Positions 7,329 through 16,118 of a stretch of DNA of 64,000 bases are shown here, one piece after another (within the stretch, counting starts at the first letter, position 1; every line of letters begins with the position of its first letter). The notes under the pieces were generated by a model. That model was not told the origin of the DNA. It was given only the letters and a program-made list of their open reading frames with translations, and did not search any database. The translations under genes and the position numbers were made by a program. Where the stretch lies: contig JAZUIV010000002.1 in NCBI GenBank assembly GCA_045642485.1, positions 12,295-76,294 on the forward strand, in the 5' to 3' direction. The DNA is from Cacconaster sp045642485 (GTDB taxonomy: Bacteria > Bacteroidota > Bacteroidia > Bacteroidales > UBA932).

Positions 7329-8468
7329 ATTCTTGACTATCACCTGCTCCAGTTTCTCCGTATTGAAGATATCCCTTTCAACGATATCCCCGTCCTTGTT
7401 AATGACGAACATAGTCGGAACCCTGGAGATGTTGTAGGCCAGGACAGAAGGTGAATCGATCCCCTGACCGTCGTTCACACTTATCCAGGGAAGATTCTGG
7501 CTCCTGATTGTCGCAGCCCAGGAAGGCTTGTCAATATCGAGGGAAACCTGATAGATTTCAAGCCCTTTTGCGTGATACTTCCCATAGATGCTCTCCAGTT
7601 CCTTGTTAAACATCTTGTGTTCGTCCTGAGCCGTACTCCAGAATGAAAGGACTATCACCTTCCCCTTCAGTTCGGACAGAGACCTTGTCTTTCCGTCTAT
7701 GTCGGGCATCGCTATGTCAGGAAAACTCACTGACTGAAGTTCCAGAAGTCTGTTGTTCAGACTGGCGACTGAGGCGCGTCTTGAAATCTCATCGTTCAGG
7801 GATGAGATGTATTCGCTTCTGGGATAGACCACTGACAGAGAATCGCAAACCCTCCTGAAGATGACAACGTCGGAAGGTTCGTCAAAAACGGGAAGATTTT
7901 CGTTGAATTTCTGGAAAAGAGCAACGGCGGAAGTGATTGAGAAAGGATGCTCCATAATGAAGTGAGTAGCCTCCCTCCGGTAATCCACATAAGTCCGGCT
8001 GAGCTTCCTGTTGATCTCCTTCAAGGCGGCTTCATTTGACTGTTCCCTGGCGGAAATACCTTCCTTGGCAAGGGCTGAGATGGTGCCAGACGCCTTGCCG
8101 AACATATTGTTCAGTTCCAGGAAAAGAGCCGACTCTTCGGACCCTTCCACGCTGTAACCTCCGGTTGTGGAAGCTTTCAGAGAGACCTTGTCCCCATCCT
8201 TGAGGACGAGCGCGGCAATCTGCCTGTCTCCGGAGAATATGTAATAGAAATAAGGTTCGTTGCCGGTCAGGGCGACCTTGTATCTGAAGGCGCCGGATGC
8301 ATCCGTCTTGATGGTATCAACCACTGCAAACTTGTTGTAATTAAGTTTGCGCAATACAACGGAACTGTCCGCAGCACCGTCTATCACCGCCGAAATCACC
8401 GCCTGAGGCCCGTTGCTGCAGGAAGAAATCAGAACCGCCGCAAGGGCGAATATCATAAGTTTTTTCAT
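7323..8468 (-). CDS. Thioredoxin-like lipoprotein (DUF4369/TlpA type) lacking the CxxC motif
   Basis: This 381-residue predicted lipoprotein has a signal peptide with the lipobox-like LISSCSNG. A DUF4369-like beta domain (about 24-120) and a helical linker are followed by a thioredoxin/AhpC-TSA domain from about residue 245 (FPDIAMPDIDGKTRSLSELKG). Where active family members have WCxPC, this one reads SFWSTAQDEHKMF, so both redox cysteines are missing and disulfide chemistry is unlikely. The cis-Pro loop is kept (SRVPTMFVINKDG). It is last in a likely operon greA-hinT-this gene. It may bind or scaffold rather than reduce. Compare the active paralogue at 38277. Confidence 0.85.
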   Translation of the reverse strand: MKKLMIFALAAVLISSCSNGPQAVISAVIDGAADSSVVLRKLNYNKFAVVDTIKTDASGAFRYKVALTGNEPYFYYIFSGDRQIAALVLKDGDKVSLKASTTGGYSVEGSEESALFLELNNMFGKASGTISALAKEGISAREQSNEAALKEINRKLSRTYVDYRREATHFIMEHPFSITSAVALFQKFNENLPVFDEPSDVVIFRRVCDSLSVVYPRSEYISSLNDEISRRASVASLNNRLLELQSVSFPDIAMPDIDGKTRSLSELKGKVIVLSFWSTAQDEHKMFNKELESIYGKYHAKGLEIYQVSLDIDKPSWAATIRSQNLPWISVNDGQGIDSPSVLAYNISRVPTMFVINKDGDIVERDIFNTEKLEQVIVKNL

Positions 8469-8474
8469 ATTTTT

Positions 8475-8879
8475 TTATAACTTGTTGAATTCCTTTGAAA
8501 TTGATGAAGCAATCCCGGCAAACTGCTCCCCGGTCAGACAGAGTTTCTCCTTGCGGAAATCCATATCGCCTTCCGTGTTCAGGGGGACCAGATGGATATG
8601 GGTGTGAGGGACTTCCATCCCTAGAACAGCCACCCCTACCCTCTTGCAGGGTATGGCAGACTGTATCGCCTTTGCCACCTTGGCGGCGAATTCCCAGAGG
8701 CCGGCATAAGTTCCGGAATCAAGATTGAAGATATAGTCCGCCTCCGTATTCCTGGGGATTACAAGGGTATGCCCCTCGGCAAGAGGGTTGATATCAAGAA
8801 ATGCGTAAAAATCCTCACTCTCAGCCACCTTGTAGGAAGGAATCTCTCCTTTTGATATTTTTGTGAAAACGGTTGCCAT
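8475..8879 (-). CDS. HIT family protein (HinT-like nucleotide hydrolase)
   Basis: This 134-residue histidine-triad protein has the motif HTHIHLVPL (about residues 92-100). The N-terminal Hint signature is FTKISKGEIPSYKVAES, followed by FLDINPLAEGHTLVIPR. Members hydrolyse adenosine phosphoramidates and aminoacyl-adenylates in the cytoplasm. The C-terminal WH-type ending of classical HinT is not obvious. It lies 14 bases after greA and six bases before the downstream lipoprotein gene, consistent with one transcript. Confidence 0.92.
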   Translation of the reverse strand: MATVFTKISKGEIPSYKVAESEDFYAFLDINPLAEGHTLVIPRNTEADYIFNLDSGTYAGLWEFAAKVAKAIQSAIPCKRVGVAVLGMEVPHTHIHLVPLNTEGDMDFRKEKLCLTGEQFAGIASSISKEFNKL

Positions 8880-8893
8880 AAATCTCGGGCCTC

Positions 8894-9364
8894 CTATATG
8901 GATATGTTAAGTATTTCGAATTTGATAAGGCCGGAAGGGACTTGCACTTCAACCACATCACCCTTGCGATGACCCATAAGGGCACGTCCGATTGGAGTGG
9001 TTGCGGCCAGCTTGCCCTCCTTGAAATTGGCCTCGCTCTCACCCACAAGAGTGTATTCCATAACGGCATTGTTAGCGAGATTCCTGATTTTCACTTTGTT
9101 GAGCATCTGTATCTGCTCGGTGTTGATTCTCGATTCATCAACAACTTTTGCGTTGGCTATAACATCCTGAAGTTTGCTGATCTTCAATTCGAGCAAACCC
9201 TGAGCCTCCCTCGCCGCATCGTATTCGGCGTTTTCGGACAAATCCCCCTTGTCACGGGCTTCGGCGATAGCTTTTGAAATCACGGGTCTTTCGGCAATGA
9301 GCTTCGCAAGATCATCGCGAAGTTTGTCCAACCCCTCCTGTGTCATATAATGTACTTCGGCCAT
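8894..9364 (-). CDS. greA: Transcription elongation factor GreA
   Basis: This 156-residue protein has the GreA layout. The N-terminal coiled coil (residues 1-75) carries the acidic tip DLSENAEYDAAREAQ, which enters the RNA polymerase secondary channel and triggers cleavage of backtracked RNA. The C-terminal FKBP-like domain has EYTLVGESEANFKEGKLAATTPIGRAL. The start MAEVHYMTQEG is well placed behind a strong promoter (TTTG 9463-9466, TATATTTG 9434-9441, 21-base spacer, minus strand). It is probably the first gene of the greA-hinT-lipoprotein operon. GreB is unlikely from length and the tip sequence. Confidence 0.96.
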   Translation of the reverse strand: MAEVHYMTQEGLDKLRDDLAKLIAERPVISKAIAEARDKGDLSENAEYDAAREAQGLLELKISKLQDVIANAKVVDESRINTEQIQMLNKVKIRNLANNAVMEYTLVGESEANFKEGKLAATTPIGRALMGHRKGDVVEVQVPSGLIKFEILNISI

Positions 9365-9433
9365 ACATAGAAAAAATTAAAAAGAATCCCCATCTTAAGG
9401 GACCCTTTCGATTCATCACTCAATTTTACATTA

Positions 9434-9466
9434 CAAATATAAACTTTTTATTTGGTATTCTCCAAA
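9434..9466 (-). promoter_or_regulatory. Promoter of the greA operon
   Basis: On the minus strand a TTTG (9463-9466) and TATATTTG (9434-9441) are separated by 21 bases, a full match to the Bacteroidetes sigma-ABfr consensus. The greA ATG follows 69 bases after the -7 element. Confidence 0.65.
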
Positions 9467-9487
9467 ACATCTTACCTGAAAATTCCA

Positions 9488-9495
9488 TATCTTTG
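9488..9495 (+). promoter_or_regulatory. -7 element for the CofE-like gene; transcript nearly leaderless
   Basis: TATCTTTG matches TAnnTTTG exactly and ends five bases before the ATG at 9501. The expected transcription start is at or next to the start codon, so the mRNA would have almost no 5' leader. Confidence 0.5.
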
Positions 9496-9500
9496 CGGAT

Positions 9501-10703
9501 ATGAAAAATCACGAGAGAAAAGTCGGGACAGTCTCCCGAGGCATCCGCTGCCCGATAATCAGACAGGGCGACAATCTTGCAAATATAGTAACCGAAAGCG
9601 TGCTGGAAGCCGCGGCTGAAGAAGGTTTCACTTTGAGGGACAGAGACATCGTCAGCATCACCGAATCGGTGGTAGCCAGGGCTCAGGGCAATTACGCCCC
9701 TGTTTCCGCCATCTCATCAGATGTCCGGCAGCAGACCGGAGGAGGCACGGTCGGTGTCATCTTTCCCATCCTGAGCCGCAACCGTTTTGCAATCTGCCTG
9801 CGCGGTATCGCGAAAGGGTGCAGCAAGGTGGTTCTGATGCTCTCCTACCCTTCCGACGAGGTAGGGAACTCCCTTGTCAGCATTGATGCTCTTGACAAAG
9901 CCGGGGTCAACCCCTACTCGGACGTCCTGTCTCTCGAAAGATACCGGGATCTTTTCGGTGTGAACAAGCACGAGTTCACCGGGGTCGATTACGTCGAATA
10001 CTATTCGGAGCTTGTCCGCGGATGCGGCGCCGAGGTGGAGGTGGTCTTCGCCAACAAGCCCGAAACCATTCTGAAATACACCGACACTGTCATCACCTGC
10101 GACATACACACCCGCGCCCGGACAAAGAGAATTCTCAAAGAGGCTGGGGCAAGGATTGTTCTCGGTCTTGACAACATTCTCTGCAAGAGCGTTGAAGGAA
10201 GTGGGTACAATGAGAAATACGGCCTGCTGGGTTCCAACAAGGCCACCGAGGACACAGTCAAGCTTTTCCCCCGCGAATGTCAGGGTCTTGTGCTGGACAT
10301 CCAGAAAGCGCTTCTGGAGCGCACCGGAAAGCACATTGAAGTGATGGTCTATGGCGACGGCGCCTTCAAGGACCCCAAGGGCAAAATCTGGGAACTGGCC
10401 GACCCTGTCGTCTCCCCGGCATTCACCGACGGACTGAGGGGCACTCCCAACGAGTTGAAACTGAAATATCTGGCCGACAACGATTTTGCAAGCCTCAGCG
10501 GAGCACAGCTCAGGGATGCCATCTCCGAAAGCATAAAGGCGAAGGGCAGCGACCTCAAGGGGCAGATGTCCTCCGAAGGGACAACACCCCGTCAGCTTAC
10601 GGACCTTATCGGATCGTTGTGCGACCTGACGAGCGGTTCCGGCGATAAGGGGACCCCCATAGTCCTGGTGCAGGGCTACTTCGACAACTACACCTCAGAA
10701 TAG
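9501..10703 (+). CDS. Coenzyme F420-0:L-glutamate ligase-like protein (CofE family)
   Basis: This 400-residue protein resembles the CofE/F420_ligase family, which adds glutamate to F420-0 using GTP. Recognisable parts are RDRDIVSITESVVARAQGN, GVIFPILSRNRFAICLRGIA, HTRARTKRILKEAGARIV and VMVYGDGAFKDPKGKIWELADP. It is longer than archaeal CofE (about 250 residues), with an extra segment after residue 130. I see no other F420 genes here, and most Bacteroidales are not known to make F420, so the real substrate is probably different. The N-terminus MKNHERKVGTVSRGIRCPII fits with the promoter five bases upstream. Family call good; reaction unknown. Confidence 0.75.
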   Translation: MKNHERKVGTVSRGIRCPIIRQGDNLANIVTESVLEAAAEEGFTLRDRDIVSITESVVARAQGNYAPVSAISSDVRQQTGGGTVGVIFPILSRNRFAICLRGIAKGCSKVVLMLSYPSDEVGNSLVSIDALDKAGVNPYSDVLSLERYRDLFGVNKHEFTGVDYVEYYSELVRGCGAEVEVVFANKPETILKYTDTVITCDIHTRARTKRILKEAGARIVLGLDNILCKSVEGSGYNEKYGLLGSNKATEDTVKLFPRECQGLVLDIQKALLERTGKHIEVMVYGDGAFKDPKGKIWELADPVVSPAFTDGLRGTPNELKLKYLADNDFASLSGAQLRDAISESIKAKGSDLKGQMSSEGTTPRQLTDLIGSLCDLTSGSGDKGTPIVLVQGYFDNYTSE

Positions 10704-10707
10704 TTTT

Positions 10708-11973
10708 TCAGTGGCTGGTGATGACGCCTTCCGCCCAGGTTGCGAAATCAGCCCAGCGGTAGTAAGGCCCTTCTTTGGGCTGCAGTTGCGGCAGAGTCAC
10801 TTCGGATTCGTTCATCAGGAGTTTGAACAGAATCTCCCCCTCCCCTTTCTTCGGCTTGTAGAAGACAAACTGGAGATTGGCCGCCTTCGGGCAGTTGAAA
10901 TTCTGGAAATAATACTTCACATCCGCCGCCATTTCAGGCTGGAATCCGCCGCCATTGATATTCAGAAGCGGGATCAGAGCATTGAGCACGGTATCGTGAC
11001 CGAAACGGAAGTCTGCTCCGCTCCCGCCGCAGGAAATCACACGGTTTGCATATTCCACTATGTCCCTGAGCAGGGGGATCATCTGGAACCGGTCGCTGCT
11101 GTGTGAAAGATAGAGCCGATAGTTCTCAGCCTCCCAGAAATCCACCAGTTCCGCTTCCGTGAAGACGTCCCCGAACAAGTCGCCACTGTAATAGTTGTGG
11201 TAGCCCGACCAAAGCATAAACAGTTCGTGGAAGAACTTGTTCCTTCCTCCGATCTCCTCAAGGAACGCGCGGTCGGAGAACAGCCTGTCGAGAATATCGT
11301 CCTGGTGACGGGAAGCGACAGTAGTGGTGCTGTCCGGGGCGGGGACCTTGAAATCGAGTCTGTATTTTTGCAGAAGTTCATCCGGAGCCTCCGTGGGATT
11401 CATAATTATCATATTGGTATGCAGGGAGTTCATACTTATATCCGCCTTCGGAGCGCTCTTCTGGAGACTGGTGCAGAATGAGGCCATACTCGCGATTGCT
11501 CTGGGAGATGTGGAGGAACGGGCCAGAAACTCTCCCTTGGACGAGGCAAACACCTCGGGGAAATGAGCCACCATCGCGGCGGCGATTGCGGCGTGCTGCC
11601 TGTACCCCAGTTCCGTAAGGTCTCCCGTATTGATGAGGGGCTCCCTGTAGAAAGCCATATATCTGTCGTGAAAGGCCTTCCCCTTTTCGGTGAGGGAACC
11701 GCTCTTCGCCGCAGCCTCAAGGACTCTATTTATGGTCGTGTAAGTGCCGTCATTCCAGGCATATCTGGAGCCGTGCCTGCCGTAATGGCTTATATAAAAA
11801 GGCACATACCCCTTGGGTGACGGGCTCAGAGGCGCCGCATCATAGCGGTACGGGCCCTCGCAACCCGCCGCTTTGTTCATATCCGCGGCAACAATATCCC
11901 TAACGTTATAAATCTGACCGGACACCGCCACCGACGCACATACGGCCAGAATCAATATCAGAAATCTTCGCAT
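10708..11973 (-). CDS. Histidine-type phosphatase, MINPP/phytase-like, secreted
   Basis: This 421-residue enzyme belongs to the histidine acid phosphatase clan. A signal peptide (MRRFLILILAVCASVAVSGQ) sets the start at 11973; the frame extends further upstream without support. The phosphohistidine motif is YGRHGSRYAW (about residue 60), and the proton-donor region is FGHDTVLNAL (about residue 310). Both fit multiple inositol polyphosphate phosphatases, which Bacteroides species export to use phytate. Substrate is inferred from family only. It is convergent with the CofE-like gene, four bases away. Confidence 0.82.
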   Translation of the reverse strand: MRRFLILILAVCASVAVSGQIYNVRDIVAADMNKAAGCEGPYRYDAAPLSPSPKGYVPFYISHYGRHGSRYAWNDGTYTTINRVLEAAAKSGSLTEKGKAFHDRYMAFYREPLINTGDLTELGYRQHAAIAAAMVAHFPEVFASSKGEFLARSSTSPRAIASMASFCTSLQKSAPKADISMNSLHTNMIIMNPTEAPDELLQKYRLDFKVPAPDSTTTVASRHQDDILDRLFSDRAFLEEIGGRNKFFHELFMLWSGYHNYYSGDLFGDVFTEAELVDFWEAENYRLYLSHSSDRFQMIPLLRDIVEYANRVISCGGSGADFRFGHDTVLNALIPLLNINGGGFQPEMAADVKYYFQNFNCPKAANLQFVFYKPKKGEGEILFKLLMNESEVTLPQLQPKEGPYYRWADFATWAEGVITSH

Positions 11974-12107
11974 AACAAACAGATTATACTGCAATGATAC
12001 CAATTTTCTTTGTCTGCCGCAAGTTCTTGTCCTTTTTCTTGCTTTCACCGAACTTTCTCCCCTAATCCTCCCTCAATATAACTGCAAGAATCGTACGACT
12101 TTTTTAT

Positions 12108-12115
12108 TAACTTTG
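12108..12115 (+). promoter_or_regulatory. -7 element for the GT4 gene
   Basis: TAACTTTG is a perfect TAnnTTTG. It overlaps an in-frame TTG that would otherwise be the longest start of the downstream gene, which argues for the ATG at 12137 instead. No strict -33 TTTG is visible. Confidence 0.5.
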
Positions 12116-12136
12116 AAAGATAATTTTCTTCCGCTG

Positions 12137-13249
12137 ATGAACTCGCAGAAAATAATAATCATAGGTCCGGCATATCCATACCGGGGAGGCATAGCGGCGT
12201 TCAACGAGAGGCTGGCTCACGAACTGGCCGCTCAAGGCAATGATGTCGAGGCCATTACCTTTACTTTGCAATACCCGTCATTCCTTTTCCCCGGCAAGAC
12301 CCAGTTTTCCGAAGGGCCCGCTCCGGCAGACTTGAAAATAGAGCGGAAAATCAATTCGATGAATCCCCTCAACTGGGTTAAGGTGGGACGCCATCTCAAA
12401 AAGAGAAAAGCCGACTTGATTGTCATAGCGTTCTGGCTACCCTATATGGCCCCGGCACTGGGCACGATTGCCAGAATCAGCAGAACGCCCGTCATCGGGC
12501 TGGTCCACAACCTGATACCTCACGAGCACAAACCGGGAGACAGGCTCTTTGCCAAGTATTTCTGCGGAAGTGTTGACAGGTTCGTAGCCCTGTCGGAATC
12601 TGTCCTGAACGATATCCACCGGCTGGCTCCAGGCAAACCCGCTTCTTTCAGCCCGCATCCCCTGTACGACAATTTCGGGGAAGCAGTCTCAAGAGAGGAG
12701 GCCTGCAGCCATCTCGGCCTCAACCCGAAAGACAGAATCCTGCTGAGTTTCGGACTGATTCGCGACTACAAGGGTCTCGACTGGTTGCTTGAAGCGTTCG
12801 CCGCTCTCAAAGAAAGGTCTGGAGTCAAACTGGTTGTCGCCGGAGAATTCTATGCCGACGGCGAGAAATATCATAACCTTGCCCGGGACCTCGGGATTGA
12901 CGATGAAGTCATCTGGCGTACAGAATTCGTCCCCGACAGTGAAGTGAAGTACTATTTCTGCGCAGCCGACCTGGTTGTACAGCCTTACAAATCAGCCACC
13001 CAGAGCGGGGTTACGCAGATAGCCTACCATTTTGAGAAGCCTATGCTCGTCACCCACGTCGGCGGACTCCCCGAGATTGTCCCTGACGGGAAAGTCGGAT
13101 ATGCCGTGGATCCCTCCCCTGCCGCAATCACTGCAGCTCTGGAAAAATTCCTGAAAGATTCTCCGGACTTCTCCGAAGGCATCAGGGATGAGAAACGGAA
13201 ATACTCGTGGGAGAAGATGGCGAAAATCATAACGGCGCAACGCCCCTAA
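12137..13249 (+). CDS. GT4-type glycosyltransferase
   Basis: This 370-residue GT-B fold glycosyltransferase has KIIIIGPAYPYRGGIAAFNERLA at the N-terminus. The donor-binding half has LLSFGLIRDYKGLDWLLEAF (about 203-222) and DLVVQPYKSATQSGVTQIAYHF, with PMLVTHVGGLPEIVPDG close to the C-terminus, the usual EX7E-region layout of family GT4. It should transfer a sugar to a lipid-linked or growing surface glycan at the cytoplasmic face. It opens the surface-glycan island and ends 11 bases before the fused gene at 13261. Donor and acceptor cannot be read from sequence. Confidence 0.88.
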   Translation: MNSQKIIIIGPAYPYRGGIAAFNERLAHELAAQGNDVEAITFTLQYPSFLFPGKTQFSEGPAPADLKIERKINSMNPLNWVKVGRHLKKRKADLIVIAFWLPYMAPALGTIARISRTPVIGLVHNLIPHEHKPGDRLFAKYFCGSVDRFVALSESVLNDIHRLAPGKPASFSPHPLYDNFGEAVSREEACSHLGLNPKDRILLSFGLIRDYKGLDWLLEAFAALKERSGVKLVVAGEFYADGEKYHNLARDLGIDDEVIWRTEFVPDSEVKYYFCAADLVVQPYKSATQSGVTQIAYHFEKPMLVTHVGGLPEIVPDGKVGYAVDPSPAAITAALEKFLKDSPDFSEGIRDEKRKYSWEKMAKIITAQRP

Positions 13250-13260
13250 AAAGCAAAGAA

Positions 13261-15075
13261 ATGCAAGCTATCATTTTGGCTGCCGGGATGGGAAAAAGAC
13301 TCGGCGAATATACCAAAGACAACACTAAATGCATGGTCCCTGTCAACGGCGTATGCCTGATAGACAGGATGCTTGGCCAACTGTCGAATTTTGACCTTTC
13401 GCGGGTTGTGATTGTTGTGGGTTATCAAGGTCAGAATCTGATAAATCATATCGGAGACAGGTTTGACGAAAAACTGAAAATCGAATACATCACGAACCCT
13501 GTATTTGACAGGACGAACAATATTTATTCTCTGTTCCTGGCGAAGGATAAGTTATGCGAGGATGACACAATTCTCCTTGAGAGCGACTTGATTTTTGAAA
13601 GCGCTCTACTGGAGAAAATCATATCTGATTCACATCCAAATCTGGCGCTTGTGTCAAAGTACGAGGCCTGGAATGACGGCACGATGGTGAGGTTGGATGA
13701 TGGAAACAACATCGTCAACTTCATAACAAAGGACGCCTTCCGGTACAGCGAAGCAGACAGTTATTACAAGACCGTAAATATCTACAAATTCTCCAAAGAA
13801 TTCAGCCGGACGAAATACGTCCCTTTTCTTGAGGCTTATTCCACCGCAGTTGGAAACAACGAGTATTATGAGAATGTTCTCCGAATCCTCTCTTTCCTGA
13901 ACTCGCACGATTTGAAAGCTCTTCCCGTCATCGGCGAAAAATGGTATGAAATAGACGACAAACAGGATCTCGACATTGCTGAAGCGCTTTTCGCGGATGA
14001 TGAAGATGTCCTGAGAAAATTTTACGGAAGGTTCGGCGGTTACTGGAGATTCCCTAAACTCCTTGATTTCTGCTATCTTGTCAATCCCTTCTTCCCTACA
14101 AAGAAAATCCTTGATGAAATGCAGGCCAATTTCGCGACCCTGCTTACACAGTATCCGTCCGGGATGAAAGTCAACACGCTGCTGGCATCAAAATGTTGGA
14201 AAGTGAAAGAGGATTACATTGTCCCGGGGAACGGGGCCGCCGAATTGATAAAACTGCTGGCAGAGAAGATTTCAGGGAAAGTAGGAATCATACGCCCCAC
14301 TTTCGAAGAATACCCGAACAGGCTGAACCCAGAGCAAGAGGTAACTTTCGTCCCCTTCAGAGATGATTTCCGCTACACGGCGGAAGATTTGATTCTATTC
14401 TTCGGGAAGCATCCGGTTGACGCCTTGTTTTTAGTCAACCCCGACAACCCTTCCGGCAATTTCATACCGATTGATGACATTCTGAAACTTGCCGCCTGGT
14501 GCAAGGAGATTGGAACACGGCTGCTGGTTGATGAAAGTTTTGTGGATTTCTGCGACAGTTGGGAAACTAGTTCGCTTTTGCGGGATTCCGTTCTGGAACA
14601 ATATCCTGATATGATTGTGATGAAAAGCATCAGCAAAAGCTACGGCGTGCCCGGCCTCAGGCTCGGAATCCTTGCATCCGCTGACAAAGATTTGATTGCG
14701 GATTTAAAGCATTCCGTCAGCATCTGGAACATCAACAGCTTTGCCGAATATTTTATGCAGATTCTAACAAAGCATGAAAAAGATTACACGAAGGCCTGCT
14801 CCGCATTCATCGCCGAAAGAAAAGATTTCGAAGAAAAACTGCGGACAATCAATTTCCTCAAGGTGATGCCATCACAGGCAAACTATTTCCTTGCCGAAGT
14901 CCTTCCTCCGAAGAATGCGACAAACCTTGTGATAAAATTGCTTAAGAATCACAACATCCTCACCCGCGATTGTTCTTCCAAGAAGGGCCTTGACGGCAAG
15001 CAATATATGCGCATCGCGATAAGAAGCCACAGTGACAATGCAAAACTTGTCGAGGCACTGAAAAGTTTAGAATAA
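13261..15075 (+). CDS. Bifunctional LicC/PntC-like cytidylyltransferase and class I/II PLP enzyme
   Basis: This 604-residue fusion has an N-terminal nucleotidyltransferase (about 1-240): AIILAAGMGKRLGEYT, KCMVPVNG, TNNIYSLFLA, DDTILLESDLIF, KWYEIDDKQDLDIAE. These are hallmarks of CTP:phosphocholine or CTP:aminoethylphosphonate cytidylyltransferases. The C-terminal half (about 275-600) is a fold-type I PLP enzyme resembling HisC/CobD: VNPDNPSGNFIP, LLVDESFVDF, and SISKSYGVPGLRLG with the PLP lysine. HisC/CobD relatives in other capsule loci decarboxylate phosphoserine to phosphoethanolamine. If that holds here the protein would make and activate an aminoalkyl phosphate for LicD (17710). That pathway is inference. 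The ATG at 13261 is the natural start of the transferase; an upstream extension overlaps the GT4 gene. Confidence 0.82.
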   Translation: MQAIILAAGMGKRLGEYTKDNTKCMVPVNGVCLIDRMLGQLSNFDLSRVVIVVGYQGQNLINHIGDRFDEKLKIEYITNPVFDRTNNIYSLFLAKDKLCEDDTILLESDLIFESALLEKIISDSHPNLALVSKYEAWNDGTMVRLDDGNNIVNFITKDAFRYSEADSYYKTVNIYKFSKEFSRTKYVPFLEAYSTAVGNNEYYENVLRILSFLNSHDLKALPVIGEKWYEIDDKQDLDIAEALFADDEDVLRKFYGRFGGYWRFPKLLDFCYLVNPFFPTKKILDEMQANFATLLTQYPSGMKVNTLLASKCWKVKEDYIVPGNGAAELIKLLAEKISGKVGIIRPTFEEYPNRLNPEQEVTFVPFRDDFRYTAEDLILFFGKHPVDALFLVNPDNPSGNFIPIDDILKLAAWCKEIGTRLLVDESFVDFCDSWETSSLLRDSVLEQYPDMIVMKSISKSYGVPGLRLGILASADKDLIADLKHSVSIWNINSFAEYFMQILTKHEKDYTKACSAFIAERKDFEEKLRTINFLKVMPSQANYFLAEVLPPKNATNLVIKLLKNHNILTRDCSSKKGLDGKQYMRIAIRSHSDNAKLVEALKSLE

Positions 15076-15084
15076 ATCCGTATT

Positions 15085-16050
15085 ATGAAAGTGATATCCG
15101 GACAGATAATCCGTTCTCTTGACATCTCCCCCAGGCAATGCGTTGACTGGATTTATGAAAGTTTCAGCATCAAAAGGGATGCACAATTACCGGCCAAAAT
15201 CAGTGTTCACCCGGCCGACAGCGATTTTTTTACTTCAATGCCTTGCCTGCTTCCGCCTGACAAGAACGGAAATATTCAATATTTCGGAATAAAGGAAGTT
15301 CACAGAATTGCCGGAGCCATTCCCAGTCTGGGAAGCGATATGATGCTGTATAACGCAAAGAACGGCGAGTTGCTGGCCCTTTTGGATTGCGACTGGATTA
15401 CGGCAATGCGAACAGGAGCAGTTGCAGCCGTTTCAGCCAAAGCCCTGAGAAAAGAGAACGCTTCTATTTATGGTTTTGTTGGATTGGGGAATACCGCGCG
15501 TGCGACACTTCTTTGCGTTCTCGGGGCCGAACCAGACAAATTATTCAAGGTCAAGTTATTAAAATACAAAGATACCGCCGATTCATTCATCAGCAGGTTT
15601 AAAAATCATATAAACATTCAATTTGAAATTGTTGACAGCATTGAAGAATTAGCCCGTTCTTCCGATGTATTTTTCAGTTGTATTACGAGCGCGGACGGAT
15701 TACTCGTTGAAGACGAAAGCATTTTTCAACCTGGCGTTACCGTAATCCCCATTCATATGCGTGGTCTGCAGAATTGTGACACAACGTTCGACAGAGTATT
15801 CGGGGATGACACCGACCACATCAAAGGGTTCAGATATTTCAGCCAGTTCAAGGATTACAACGAAATAGGCGAAGTTCTTGCCGGCCGGGACAAGGGCCGT
15901 AAATCAAATCAGCAGAGAATTATTGACTACAACTACGGTCTGGGATTGCACGATGTAGTCTTCGCTTCACGGATATATGAACTTATCAAGAAAAGGCAGG
16001 ACATTCCCGAAATATCGGTTGTCAAAGAGGCGAAGAAATATTGGGTATAG
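15085..16050 (+). CDS. Ornithine cyclodeaminase/mu-crystallin family protein
   Basis: This 321-residue NAD(P)-dependent enzyme belongs to the OCD/mu-crystallin family. Family marks include AKISVHPADSDFFTSMPCLL, LLALLDCDWITAMRTGAVAA (substrate loop) and the Rossmann segment YGFVGLGNTARATLLCVL (about 130-147), then FSCITSADGLL. Members cyclise ornithine or reduce or dehydrogenate alanine-type imines, so the exact reaction is open. It starts nine bases after the fused cytidylyltransferase gene, and the pair looks like a unit that makes a glycan substituent. The gene and its partner are somewhat more AT-rich than the housekeeping flanks. Confidence 0.85.
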   Translation: MKVISGQIIRSLDISPRQCVDWIYESFSIKRDAQLPAKISVHPADSDFFTSMPCLLPPDKNGNIQYFGIKEVHRIAGAIPSLGSDMMLYNAKNGELLALLDCDWITAMRTGAVAAVSAKALRKENASIYGFVGLGNTARATLLCVLGAEPDKLFKVKLLKYKDTADSFISRFKNHINIQFEIVDSIEELARSSDVFFSCITSADGLLVEDESIFQPGVTVIPIHMRGLQNCDTTFDRVFGDDTDHIKGFRYFSQFKDYNEIGEVLAGRDKGRKSNQQRIIDYNYGLGLHDVVFASRIYELIKKRQDIPEISVVKEAKKYWV

Positions 16051-16118
16051 CGGCGTTTTATGGGGAAAACTTCCTCGGCCCCACCGTGGCACTATGTCAA
16101 GAAATGAAGCGGCGCCGT

